Source: Woeseiaceae bacterium | Lineage (GTDB): Bacteria > Pseudomonadota > Gammaproteobacteria > Steroidobacterales > Woeseiaceae | NCBI GenBank assembly: GCA_030065985.1 | Contig: JASJCM010000010.1 | Location: 1-59,636, forward strand | Length of the DNA: 59,636 nucleotides | Direction: 5' to 3' | In this document: piece by piece, positions 52,193 to 59,636 of the stretch | How the letters are laid out: the number at the start of each line of letters is the position of its first letter | Position numbering within the stretch: the stretch's first letter is position 1 | Notes under the pieces: model-generated | Told to the model about the DNA's origin: nothing | Databases searched by the model: none | What the model saw: only the letters and a program-made list of their open reading frames with translations | Made by a program: the position numbers and the translations under genes

Positions 52193-52248
52193 CAGTTACG
52201 TTTGTGATGATCTTGCGCCCTCGTCTCCCGAATACGAAGAACCCCGAA

Positions 52249-52277
52249 TTGACGCCGCCAGGATTCGGGCATAAAGG
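52249..52277 (+). promoter_or_regulatory. Weak candidate promoter of the decarboxylase gene
   Basis: TTGACG (52249-52254), a 17-bp spacer and TAAAGG (52272-52277) precede the ATG at 52308. The -10 is poor, so confidence is low. Confidence 0.35.
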
Positions 52278-52307
52278 ATATCTGGGGCTTTAGCCGTGGA
52301 GTCTGAC

Positions 52308-53438
52308 ATGTCACGCAACGGAACTCGGCGCCAGGCGCGGTCGACCGGCGTCGCGATACTCGCATTTCTTCTTATTTTTGCCTTACCCGGGGTCCAGGCC
52401 GGGAGCGACTACGAACCAGTCGTAACCGAATTGCTGGGGCTCATGGAGTCGCGCCCGGATCTCCAGGAATCGGTAGAGGCTGCAATTGATATTGCGGATC
52501 TCAAGGACGTTCGCGACATGGATGAATTCGTCGCGTACCTGGATCAGCTCGTCACCTTCGTTCCGACCGAACGGGAAGTCGTCCCCGAGTGCCTCAAGTT
52601 CTACTACATCATCAACCAGGCGCCCGGAAACGCGCTGAATGACGATGAGCAGTTCAATGCGTGGATGAAAGACCTCGTCCGCGCGTGGGGCACGTTCCTC
52701 GACACGCCTGCTTCGGCAGCTGGCATCGCGACGTTTCGCGGGGCAACGAACTACAACATCGACGACTATATCGAGGGACCCAGCGGTTGGCAGACCTTCA
52801 ACCAGTTCTTTGCCCGCGAGGTGAAGTCCGGCAGGCGTCCAGTCGCAGAGCCGCGTAATGACCGGATCATCGTGTCGCCGGCGGACGCCGTTTTCATGGG
52901 ACAGTGGCCGATCGACGAGAACTCGAATATCACGGTCAAAGGCGTCAACTGGGCGATCGCCGACCTGCTCGGTGACAGCCCGTACAGGGACGCTTTCAAG
53001 GGCGGCATCTACACGCACAGTTTCCTCTACATCGACGACTACCACCGCTATCACGTGCCGGTGGCGGGGACGGTAAAGGAAGTCCGCAATATCAGCGGCA
53101 AGGTATACATGGACGTGTTCCGCGAGGACGATGGCACGCTCAATGTCGTCGATGGCGACACCTATCAGTTCAATCAGGAACGCGGTCTGGTCGTGATCGA
53201 CTCTCCCGAAGTCGGCCTGGTAGCCGTGTTACCAATCGGCATGGCCTACGTTTCGTCGGTCAACCTGACGACGGAGATCGGTGCAGAACTTCGCAAAGGC
53301 GACCAGTTCGGCTACTTCATGTTTGGCGGCTCCGATATCGTGACGGTGTTCCAGGACAGGAACGTCGTTCTCGACGCCGAAGTCGGCAAGAAGTACTTGC
53401 AGGGGCAGAGGCTGGGCGAGCTCGAGACCTTGCCTTAG
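52308..53438 (+). CDS. Exported phosphatidylserine decarboxylase-family protein
   Basis: Protein of 376 residues from the ATG at 52308 (GGAG six bases before it), with a signal peptide (MSRNGTRRQARSTGVAILAF to PGVQA). TFNQFFAREVKSGRRPVAEP, VSPADAVFMGQWPID, YTHSFLYIDDYHRYHVPVAG and PIGMAYVSSVNLTTEIGAEL are the PSD-family core. The self-cleavage site LGST is here MFGGSD, so the Ser that would become pyruvoyl is kept within a changed motif. Classical PSD makes phosphatidylethanolamine at the membrane; this secreted-looking member may act on another substrate in the periplasm. Confidence 0.82.
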   Translation: MSRNGTRRQARSTGVAILAFLLIFALPGVQAGSDYEPVVTELLGLMESRPDLQESVEAAIDIADLKDVRDMDEFVAYLDQLVTFVPTEREVVPECLKFYYIINQAPGNALNDDEQFNAWMKDLVRAWGTFLDTPASAAGIATFRGATNYNIDDYIEGPSGWQTFNQFFAREVKSGRRPVAEPRNDRIIVSPADAVFMGQWPIDENSNITVKGVNWAIADLLGDSPYRDAFKGGIYTHSFLYIDDYHRYHVPVAGTVKEVRNISGKVYMDVFREDDGTLNVVDGDTYQFNQERGLVVIDSPEVGLVAVLPIGMAYVSSVNLTTEIGAELRKGDQFGYFMFGGSDIVTVFQDRNVVLDAEVGKKYLQGQRLGELETLP

Positions 53439-54631
53439 TCGCTATTGGCGTCGACCAGTTCCGGTTTCCCGACAGGAACTGCGGGTACGTCTTTGAGCCC
53501 GTTGCCGGTAATCAGCAGCACGATAGTCTCGTCCGCGCCGGCCTGACCGTTCGCTGCGAGCTGTTTTGCGGCGGCCCAGGGCGCCGCCGCTGCGGGCTCT
53601 GCAAACACACCGGCCTTGCTCGCGAGTTCACCGATCGAGGCAAGAATTTCATCGTCGGAAACAACGACAGGCTCACCGCCTGACTCGATGACTGCGCGCA
53701 CGGCCGCGAGGCCATCACGCGGCTGATCGACGGAAATGGAGTCAGCGACAGTGCTCGCGGCAACGCTCTCAATATCTACCGAACGCCAGTCCGGATCGAT
53801 GCCGCTCTCACGAATGCTTGCGATCGCCCGGCAGATGGCCGCGCTCCCCGCGGACTGGGCGCAGTCGATCTTCGGCAAGCGATCGACAAATCCGGCCGCA
53901 TGCAGGTCGCGCCAGCCTTTCCAGATGCCGCTCAGGATGTTGCCGTCCCCGGTCGGGACGATGACGCGGTCCGGCACCTGCCCGAGTTGTTCCCATATTT
54001 CGAACGAAGCGGTCTTCTTGCCCTCACGGGTGAACGGGTTGAATCCCGTGCTCCTGTTGAACCAGCCGCGCCTGTCGCATTCTCGCAGGCACAGGTCATA
54101 CGCGTCGTCGTAGCTACCGCGCACTGCAAGCACCCTGGCGCCATAGGCAAGCGACTGCGCCAGTTTGGCCGCAGGCGCCGTTTCGGGCACGAATACCACG
54201 GCATGGAGACCCATAGCCGCGGCGAGACACGCCGTCGATGAACCTGCGTTGCCTGTGCTTGCGACGGCCACAGTGTCGGCGCCGGTCTCGGCAGCTCGCA
54301 GCAATGCAACCGCACTCGCACGGTCCTTGATCGACGAGCTCGGATTGCCCGTCTCGTCTTTGAGCCAGATGTTGTCGAGCCCTGCGGAGGCACCGAGCCG
54401 CCTGACAGGGTGCAGTGGCGTGTTGCCAATGGTCAGCGGCAGCGCTGCGCCAGGATCGGAACACGGCAGCAGAGTTTGATAACGGAAGATTCCCTCGCCC
54501 TCGCCGAAGTCCGATTCGATGGCTGCGTAGTCGTAGGTGATATCGAGGTTGCCGCCGCAGACCGGGCAGACGAAAACTGCGAAGTCCGCGCTTTGTTCGG
54601 TATTGCAGGCCAGGCAGCGGTAACCGTTCAT
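53435..54631 (-). CDS. Threonine synthase-like PLP enzyme (yge-type operon)
   Basis: Protein of 398 residues from the ATG at 54631. A zinc-ribbon-like start (YRCLACN and FVCPVCGGN) precedes a fold-type II PLP core. The PLP Lys is in NPSSSIKDRASAVAL; STGNAGSSTACLAAAMGLHA and GDGNILSGIWKGW are phosphate- and substrate-side motifs. Threonine synthase itself or a related beta/gamma-eliminase (threonine dehydratase, 2,3-diaminopropionate lyase) are possible. It is the last gene of an operon with carbamate kinase, YgeW and YgeY, so a catabolic lyase is at least as likely as threonine biosynthesis. Confidence 0.82.
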   Translation of the reverse strand: MNGYRCLACNTEQSADFAVFVCPVCGGNLDITYDYAAIESDFGEGEGIFRYQTLLPCSDPGAALPLTIGNTPLHPVRRLGASAGLDNIWLKDETGNPSSSIKDRASAVALLRAAETGADTVAVASTGNAGSSTACLAAAMGLHAVVFVPETAPAAKLAQSLAYGARVLAVRGSYDDAYDLCLRECDRRGWFNRSTGFNPFTREGKKTASFEIWEQLGQVPDRVIVPTGDGNILSGIWKGWRDLHAAGFVDRLPKIDCAQSAGSAAICRAIASIRESGIDPDWRSVDIESVAASTVADSISVDQPRDGLAAVRAVIESGGEPVVVSDDEILASIGELASKAGVFAEPAAAAPWAAAKQLAANGQAGADETIVLLITGNGLKDVPAVPVGKPELVDANSD

Positions 54632-54638
54632 AGTCGCG

Positions 54639-55580
54639 TCAGGGCACGATGTGCGTGCCCTGTCCTCCGCGCATCGCCTCTTCGAGGTGATGCGGTTGCG
54701 TGATGATGACCTCCTCACCGCCGGCTTCGAGAAATTCGATAGCTGCCTCGATCTTCGGCTGCATGCTGCCAACGGCGAAGTGACCTTCGTCGAGATAGCG
54801 TCGGCACTCAGCCAGTGTCATCTGATCGATATCTGTCTGTTCGGGCGTGCCGAGATTGAGCGCAACCTTGTCGACATCGGTCGAGAACACGAGCACGTTC
54901 GCTCCGAGCTCCCGCGCCAGCAGACAAGAGGCCGCGTCCTTGTCGATGACCGCGGGTCTTGGCCGCAACGAGCCATCCGGTTTTCGAATAACGGGTATGC
55001 CGCCTCCACCCGCCGCAACCACGATCGTGTCGCTTTCGACCAGAGAACGAATCACGGACATCTCGAGGATCTCCAGCGGCGCCGGCGATGGCACAACGCG
55101 CCGCCAGCCCCGGTTCGCGTCCTCCGCGATCGTCCAGCCGTCGTCTTCGGCACGCTGTCGCGCTTCCGCTTCGCTCATGAACGGACCGATTGGCTTGGTC
55201 GGATTTGCAAAGCTCGGATCCTCGGCGTCGACGAGTACCTGCGTGACGACGGCTACGGCTTGTTGCTTACTACCGAGACGATGAAACGCGTTCTGCAGCG
55301 TCTGCGCGATCTGCATGCCGATCGAGCCCTGGGTATCCGCAACGCAGTTTGCGAGCGGCACCTGGTGGAGAACGTCGCGCGTCAGCTCGGAACGCATCAG
55401 GATGAAGCCGACCTGGGGGCCGTTGCCGTGCGTCACGACGACGCGGTTGCCGGCCTCAACAATTGGCGCAATGTTCGACGCCGTCTCGCCGGCGGCACGA
55501 TACTGGTCAACGACCGACATGTGTTCCGAGTCGGTGATCAGTGAATTACCGCCGATGGCGATGACAACGAGAGGTTTCAT
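54639..55580 (-). CDS. arcC: Carbamate kinase
   Basis: Protein of 313 residues. VVIAIGGNSLITDSEHMSVV, VVVTHGNGPQVGF, the central AAGGGGIPVIRKPDGSLRPR, PAVIDKDAASCLLARELGAN and the GSMQPKIEAAIEFLEAGG ending are all carbamate kinase. It makes ATP from carbamoyl phosphate and ADP, releasing CO2 and ammonia. It follows the YgeW gene by 9 nt, the expected order if YgeW phosphorolyses a ureido compound to carbamoyl phosphate. Confidence 0.95.
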   Translation of the reverse strand: MKPLVVIAIGGNSLITDSEHMSVVDQYRAAGETASNIAPIVEAGNRVVVTHGNGPQVGFILMRSELTRDVLHQVPLANCVADTQGSIGMQIAQTLQNAFHRLGSKQQAVAVVTQVLVDAEDPSFANPTKPIGPFMSEAEARQRAEDDGWTIAEDANRGWRRVVPSPAPLEILEMSVIRSLVESDTIVVAAGGGGIPVIRKPDGSLRPRPAVIDKDAASCLLARELGANVLVFSTDVDKVALNLGTPEQTDIDQMTLAECRRYLDEGHFAVGSMQPKIEAAIEFLEAGGEEVIITQPHHLEEAMRGGQGTHIVP

Positions 55581-55589
55581 GCTTGCGAC

Positions 55590-56591
55590 CTACATCGTCA
55601 GGGCCATGAGCGCTTTCGCCGTATGCAGACGATTCTCGGCCTCCGGGTAGACGCGTGATTGCGGACCATCGATGACGGCATCGGTGACTTCGCAGCCACG
55701 ATCGGCGGGCAGGCAGTGCATGTAGATCGCCGAGTCCCTGGCCCGCGCCATCATGGCTTCGTCGCAAATCCAGCTGCGGTACTGCTCGGCTACTTTCATG
55801 GCCTCATCGGGATTGCTGAACAGCGCTTCGACGCCCCAGCTCTTCGGGTAAACGATATCGGCGTCAGCGAACGCCTCTTCCATGCTGTCGACGACTTCAA
55901 ACTTACCGCCCGACTGTGCCGCGTTCTCGTGGGCGAGGCGCATCGGCTCGTCCATCAGCGTGTACTCGGGTGGATGCGCCAGCGTCACGTTCATGCCAAA
56001 GCGTGTCATGAGCATGATCAGGCCCTGGGGCACAGACATAGGCTTTACGTAGCTCGGCGCATAGGCCCACGACACAGCGATCTTGAGCTCGGAGAGATCC
56101 TTGCCAAACTCCTCGCGAATCGTCATCAGGTCAGCAAGCGTCTGGCACGGATGATCCACATCGCACTGCATATTGATGATCGGGATGTCCGCCCATTGCG
56201 CGACGTCGCGCATGTACGTCTGCCCCTCGCCCGGCACGAGATCGTGCCGGATCATAATGCCGTGCCCGTAGCTCGACAGGATGATTCCCATGTCCTTCGG
56301 GCTCTCGCCGTGGGCGATCTGCGAAGTCTCGGAGTCGATGAAATGCGCGTGCCCGCCAAGCTGCGTTATGCCGGCTTCGAAGGAATTCCTCGTCCTCGTC
56401 GACTTGTCGAAAAAGATCAGGAAAGCTGTCTTGTGCGGCAGGTGCAGCGTCGGCACGCCGCTTCTGAACTCTGTCTTTAGCTGGTCCGCGGTATCGAGGG
56501 CGGTGTTGATTTCATCAACCGACCAGTCCTGGGTCATCAGCCAGTCGCGCCCTTTCAGGTGCGTGGGAATCGATTGCATGGTCGGGCTCAC
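55590..56591 (-). CDS. ygeW: YgeW-type (knotted) carbamoyltransferase
   Basis: Protein of 333 residues from a GTG at 56591 with AGGAGG seven bases upstream. The carbamoyl phosphate motif is FFDKSTRTRNSFEAGITQLG; the MHCLPADRG motif and DVDHPCQTLADLMTI are aspartate/ornithine-carbamoyltransferase hallmarks, and the SWAYAPSYVKPMSVPQG stretch is YgeW-like. YgeW is linked to ureido-compound breakdown in purine (urate) catabolic clusters, where it generates carbamoyl phosphate. It overlaps the YgeY gene by 4 nt. Confidence 0.9.
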   Translation of the reverse strand: MSPTMQSIPTHLKGRDWLMTQDWSVDEINTALDTADQLKTEFRSGVPTLHLPHKTAFLIFFDKSTRTRNSFEAGITQLGGHAHFIDSETSQIAHGESPKDMGIILSSYGHGIMIRHDLVPGEGQTYMRDVAQWADIPIINMQCDVDHPCQTLADLMTIREEFGKDLSELKIAVSWAYAPSYVKPMSVPQGLIMLMTRFGMNVTLAHPPEYTLMDEPMRLAHENAAQSGGKFEVVDSMEEAFADADIVYPKSWGVEALFSNPDEAMKVAEQYRSWICDEAMMARARDSAIYMHCLPADRGCEVTDAVIDGPQSRVYPEAENRLHTAKALMALTM

Positions 56592-57802
56592 GTTACTGCC
56601 TCCTCGTTTGGGGTCTTTGCGAATTCGTCGACAAGCGCGACATAGAAGGCGGATGCACGCACGAGGTGCTCAACTTCCACCTGCTCGTTGGGCGCATGCG
56701 CGAATTTCTCGTGGCCGGGCCCGAAGCCGATCGTGGGGAAGCCCATCATGCCGGCGGTCGCGACCGCGTTGGTGCTGAAGACCCAGAAGCCGACTTCGGC
56801 TTCTTCGCCGAACGCATTGCGATGCGCAGCGACTGCCGCACGCGTGCCGGGCGCGTCTGCGGGCAGCTGCCAGGTCGGATAGTATTTGCGCGTCGGGTAC
56901 TCGAGACCCGTGTAGCTGGGGACGCTGTATTCGAGGACGGAAACGGTCGCCTCAGCGGCCTGCACCGAGGGCAGCGCCTCGATCTCCGCGACCGACGTTG
57001 CCTCGGTTTCATCGACCGTAAGGCGCCTGTCGAGATGAATCGTGCAGCCGTCCGCCACCGCACAAAGGCTTGGCGACGTCGAACGAATGTCGCTGATCGT
57101 CACGGTGCCTTTGCCGAGCGGATCGCGCGGTTCGAGCCTCTCGTTCAGGGCCTCGATGTCGGCAATGATGTCCGCCATCTTGTAAACGGCGTTGACGCCG
57201 CGCTCCGGCGCGGAACCGTGACAGGAGATGCCGGACGTGTGCACTTCCATTTCCATGCGCCCGCGATGGCCGCGATAGACGCGCAGGCTCGTCGGCTCGG
57301 TAATCACGACGAGTTCAGGACGTATGCCGTCTTCCTTGGCGATGTACTGCCAGCAAAGTCCGTCGCAATCTTCTTCCTGGACCGTGGCTGTCACGAGAAC
57401 GGTCACGTCGTCGGGGACGCCCCGCTGGCGGATCAGTCCACCGGCATAGACGCTCGACGCTACACCGCCTTTCATGTCGCTCGCGCCGCGTCCGTACAAA
57501 ACGCCATCTTCGATCTCGGCAGAGAACGGGTCCCTGTCCCACAGGCTCCGATCGCCAACGTCGACGATGTCGACGTGACCGTCCAGCGCAATGACGCGTG
57601 GACCGGAACCAATACGTCCGATCAGGTTGCCCATCGGGTCGACAGTCACTTCGTCATAACCCAGTTTCTCCATCTCCTCGCGAATACGGGCAATCACGTT
57701 CCCTTCCTGGGAACTCAGGGAAGGAATCCGGATGATGTCCTGCATGAAAGCGGTCAGGTCCGCTTCGAGACGACGTGCGTCGTCCAGGTAGTTGTTATTC
57801 AT
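56588..57802 (-). CDS. ygeY: YgeY-family (selenium metabolism-linked) M20-type hydrolase
   Basis: Protein of 404 residues. Metal ligands of the M20 fold: His in IALDGHVDIVDVGDRSLWDR, Asp in YGRGASDMKGGVASSVYAGG, Glu-Glu in ATVQEEDCDGLCW, and the late His in GFGPGHEKFAHAPNEQVEVE. The dimerisation lid carries HTSGISCHGSAPERGVNAVY. The family is a deacylase/ureidohydrolase named for its place in molybdenum-hydroxylase/selenium loci of E. coli and Clostridia. It overlaps its neighbours by 8 nt upstream and 4 nt downstream. Confidence 0.93.
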   Translation of the reverse strand: MNNNYLDDARRLEADLTAFMQDIIRIPSLSSQEGNVIARIREEMEKLGYDEVTVDPMGNLIGRIGSGPRVIALDGHVDIVDVGDRSLWDRDPFSAEIEDGVLYGRGASDMKGGVASSVYAGGLIRQRGVPDDVTVLVTATVQEEDCDGLCWQYIAKEDGIRPELVVITEPTSLRVYRGHRGRMEMEVHTSGISCHGSAPERGVNAVYKMADIIADIEALNERLEPRDPLGKGTVTISDIRSTSPSLCAVADGCTIHLDRRLTVDETEATSVAEIEALPSVQAAEATVSVLEYSVPSYTGLEYPTRKYYPTWQLPADAPGTRAAVAAHRNAFGEEAEVGFWVFSTNAVATAGMMGFPTIGFGPGHEKFAHAPNEQVEVEHLVRASAFYVALVDEFAKTPNEEAVT

Positions 57803-59252
57803 TGAATGCCTCGATCAGCCGGTCCCACTCATCGACGACTTCCGTCGAAAAGACCCGGCTCCAGAAATCGGTGTCCCAGAGTTGTCGCAGCTCGTCGGAC
57901 GACTTGCCCTGCTGCTCGACCCAGGTGAAATATTTGAAATTGTGCAGTGCCTTGCGGTCGGCGTAGTTCAGCTCGCGCACGTAGTCGGGCGTGATGCCCT
58001 GCAGGTAACGCGCGTAGTGTCGGTCCGCCATTTGGGCCGTGTACTCGCCTTCGGCTTCGCGCATCTCGTGCATCCGCGATTCATACAGGTTCATCGCATC
58101 GGTCAACGGCACAAAGATGACATCGCGCGCATCCATGTCGTAGTAGCGCGCTGTCTTGACGGCTGCCACGAGGTTGCAGAGGCTCGAAATACCGAGCAGC
58201 GGCAGCGACGCTAGCAGATCCTCGTCGACGCCTTCTCGCCGCAGGCATTCGTGCCCGGCATCTTCGTTGAACATCCGCATGAGCTGCATCATCTGCTCAT
58301 CGTCCACGGCCGCAACGAAGTCCGTATTGCGAACGTTGTGTATCCACGGGATGTGCTTGTCGCCGATGCCTTCGATACGGTGCTCACCGAATCCGAACTG
58401 CAGCAACGTCGGGCATTGCAGTGCCTCGGTCGCAACGACACGCAGGTCAGGGTGCTGCGTCCGCAGATAGTCGCCCGCAGCAATCGTCCCGGCGGAACCT
58501 GTCGCACTGACATAGCCCGAGAGGCGCCGCCCGTCGCCAAAGTTCGCTGCGAAGATTTCGTCAATAACTGACCCGGTCACGTGGTAGTGCCATATCGCAT
58601 TGCCGAATTCCGCAAACTGGTTGAAGACAACCACATCATCACCACGCTCGCGCACGAGTTCGTGGCACTTGTCATAGATCTCCTTGACGTTCGATTCGGT
58701 ACCGGGCGTCGCGATGACTTCATCGGTACCAATCATCTGCAACCATTCGAAGCGTTCGCGGCTCATGCCCTCCGGCAGGATGGCGATGGCGTTGCAGGCC
58801 AGCAGCGCGCAGTCGTAGGCGCCACCGCGGCAGTAGTTGCCCGTTGACGGCCAGACGGCCTTCTGGGTTTCAGGGTCGAAATTACCGGTCACGAGTCGTG
58901 GCACGAGGCACCCGTAGGCGGCGCCAACCTTGTGCGCACCTGTCGGGAACCAGTTGCCGACGATACCGACGATCGTTGCATCGACGCCGGTGATTGCGCG
59001 GGGAAACTCGATCCAGTTGCCGTTGTTGAAGCCGCCGCCGTGCTCGACGGGTTCGTTTTTCCAGGTGATCCGAAACAGGTTTGCCGGATCGACGTCCCAG
59101 AGACCGACGTCTTTCAAGCGCGTCGCAATGTGGTCAGGCACCAGGCTCGGGTCTTTCATCTGCGCGAAAGTCGGCAGCTCGATGCCTCGTTGGCGCGCCC
59201 GCGCCTTCGACTTGTCGAGAACAGCCTGATTGATATGGGGTACGAGGCTCAC
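57795..59252 (-). CDS. PLP-dependent fold-type II enzyme (cysteine-synthase-like), long form
   Basis: Protein of 485 residues from a GTG at 59252 with a strong AGGAGGTGAAC. The PLP region is IVGNWFPTGAHKVGAAYGCL (putative Lys), with the GNYCRGGAYDCALLACNAIA helix and GYVSATGSAGTIAAGDYLRT glycine-rich loop binding the phosphate. It is longer than cysteine synthases (about 310) and ends with a unique 120-residue region (ARDVIFVPLTDAMNLYESRM onwards). A catabolic ammonia-lyase or beta-replacing role in the yge-type operon is likely, possibly substituting for YgeX; the substrate is not shown by sequence. Confidence 0.8.
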   Translation of the reverse strand: MSLVPHINQAVLDKSKARARQRGIELPTFAQMKDPSLVPDHIATRLKDVGLWDVDPANLFRITWKNEPVEHGGGFNNGNWIEFPRAITGVDATIVGIVGNWFPTGAHKVGAAYGCLVPRLVTGNFDPETQKAVWPSTGNYCRGGAYDCALLACNAIAILPEGMSRERFEWLQMIGTDEVIATPGTESNVKEIYDKCHELVRERGDDVVVFNQFAEFGNAIWHYHVTGSVIDEIFAANFGDGRRLSGYVSATGSAGTIAAGDYLRTQHPDLRVVATEALQCPTLLQFGFGEHRIEGIGDKHIPWIHNVRNTDFVAAVDDEQMMQLMRMFNEDAGHECLRREGVDEDLLASLPLLGISSLCNLVAAVKTARYYDMDARDVIFVPLTDAMNLYESRMHEMREAEGEYTAQMADRHYARYLQGITPDYVRELNYADRKALHNFKYFTWVEQQGKSSDELRQLWDTDFWSRVFSTEVVDEWDRLIEAFNE

Positions 59253-59636
59253 TGTTCACCTCCTAAAGCAACGTGCGGTATGGGCTCGAGATCGCCCCAG
59301 CCGAGTTCGGCAGTGTCAGCACCCGCCGCGCAGGCGCGCAGCAGCTCGTCCTGGTCGACAGGCAGGCTACGTACCCTGACGCCGGTTGCCCGGTAGATTG
59401 CGTTGGTGATCGCGGGCGGTGTTGCGATGCTTGGCAATTCCCCGGCACCTTTCGCACCAAAAGGACCCGTCGACACGGCGTGCTCGACGACGTGCGAGAC
59501 GATCTCCGGCGCATGGGTGATGCTCGGCATCTTGTAGCGCGCCATCAGGCGTGACCACGGCTTACCGTCCTCCTGGATATAGTGCTCGGTCAGCGTGTAG
59601 CCCAGCGCCATGACGATGCCACCTTCAATCTGGCCC
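59249..59636 (-). CDS. Xanthine dehydrogenase-type molybdenum hydroxylase, C-terminal end (5' end outside window)
   Basis: The minus strand is open to the window edge (GQIEGGIVMALGYTLTEHYI at its visible start) and codes for the last about 128 residues of a molybdopterin-binding large subunit. GPFGAKGAGELPSIATPPAI then TNAIYRATGVRVRSLP is the conserved end, whose GAGE Glu is the base that activates the hydroxylating water in xanthine oxidase-type enzymes. Its stop overlaps the PLP enzyme start by 4 nt, so it is operonic. XdhD-like proteins of this kind oxidise purines. Confidence 0.9.
   Translation of the reverse strand, partial: GQIEGGIVMALGYTLTEHYIQEDGKPWSRLMARYKMPSITHAPEIVSHVVEHAVSTGPFGAKGAGELPSIATPPAITNAIYRATGVRVRSLPVDQDELLRACAAGADTAELGWGDLEPIPHVALGGEQ

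Noticed and set aside
56666-57805. 379-codon open frame on the plus strand across ygeY
   Set aside because: It mirrors the conserved YgeY gene and its translation has no domain; a codon-bias artefact.

Overview
The window is about 59.6 kb of GC-rich chromosome, almost fully coding, with short gaps and many 1-8 nt gene overlaps. The gene content suggests an aerobic, ubiquinone-using gammaproteobacterium, possibly marine (UbiG, a Coq7 homologue, a cyanide-insensitive type cytochrome bd, Fe-SOD, secreted S9 and M16 peptidases, an SNF-type Na+ symporter, a GGDEF-EAL protein, a GEMM-I riboswitch). The placement is inference from gene content. I see no rRNA, tRNA, insertion sequence, prophage or CRISPR array.

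Layout. 1-10 kb: aldehyde dehydrogenase (cut by the window edge) with a TetR regulator, a small secreted repeat protein, a beta-propeller protein, a secreted S9 peptidase, two MaoC-fold hydratases, an M16 peptidase and an SNF-family symporter. 10.5-19.6 kb: acyl-CoA and amine catabolism (two acyl-CoA dehydrogenases, succinate-semialdehyde dehydrogenase, Asp/Glu racemase, class III aminotransferase, hotdog thioesterase, PEBP protein, SDR). 19.6-24.5 kb: signalling, with a PhnD-like lipoprotein plus hybrid histidine kinase, and a fasciclin/ECF sigma/RskA-type anti-sigma operon resembling the mycobacterial SigK module. 24.7-30.5 kb: Fe-SOD, TerB-like, CIA30 and DUF429 proteins, then a GbsR-type regulator with cydAB and a possible small third gene. 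30.5-36 kb: ubiG operon, then divergently a Coq7-like hydroxylase and a MerR regulator of CarH/LitR architecture, followed by a regulatory intergenic region and a flavin-binding photolyase-like protein with reversed domain order. 36-42 kb: a MacB-type ABC system with three consecutive membrane-fusion proteins. 42-47.7 kb: a VWA lipoprotein and coiled-coil membrane protein behind a cyclic-di-GMP-I (GEMM-I) riboswitch, divergent from a lipoprotein/GGDEF-EAL operon. 47.8-53.4 kb: class II amidotransferase, pyruvate carboxylase and an exported phosphatidylserine-decarboxylase-family protein. 53.4 kb to the end: one tightly packed operon with YgeW, YgeY, carbamate kinase, two PLP enzymes and the end of a molybdenum hydroxylase, related to the YgeW/YgeY/XdhD purine and urate catabolic clusters.

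The two most interesting regions are: (i) the putative light- or redox-response locus at 32.6-35.9 kb, where TGTCTA-type motifs at 11-bp periodicity occur before both the coq7-merR pair and the photolyase-like gene, with a candidate terminated small RNA between them; and (ii) the c-di-GMP locus at 42.1-47.7 kb, where a clear GEMM-I aptamer heads an operon of unknown function back to back with a c-di-GMP enzyme. All assignments come from reading sequence and translations only; no database search was run.
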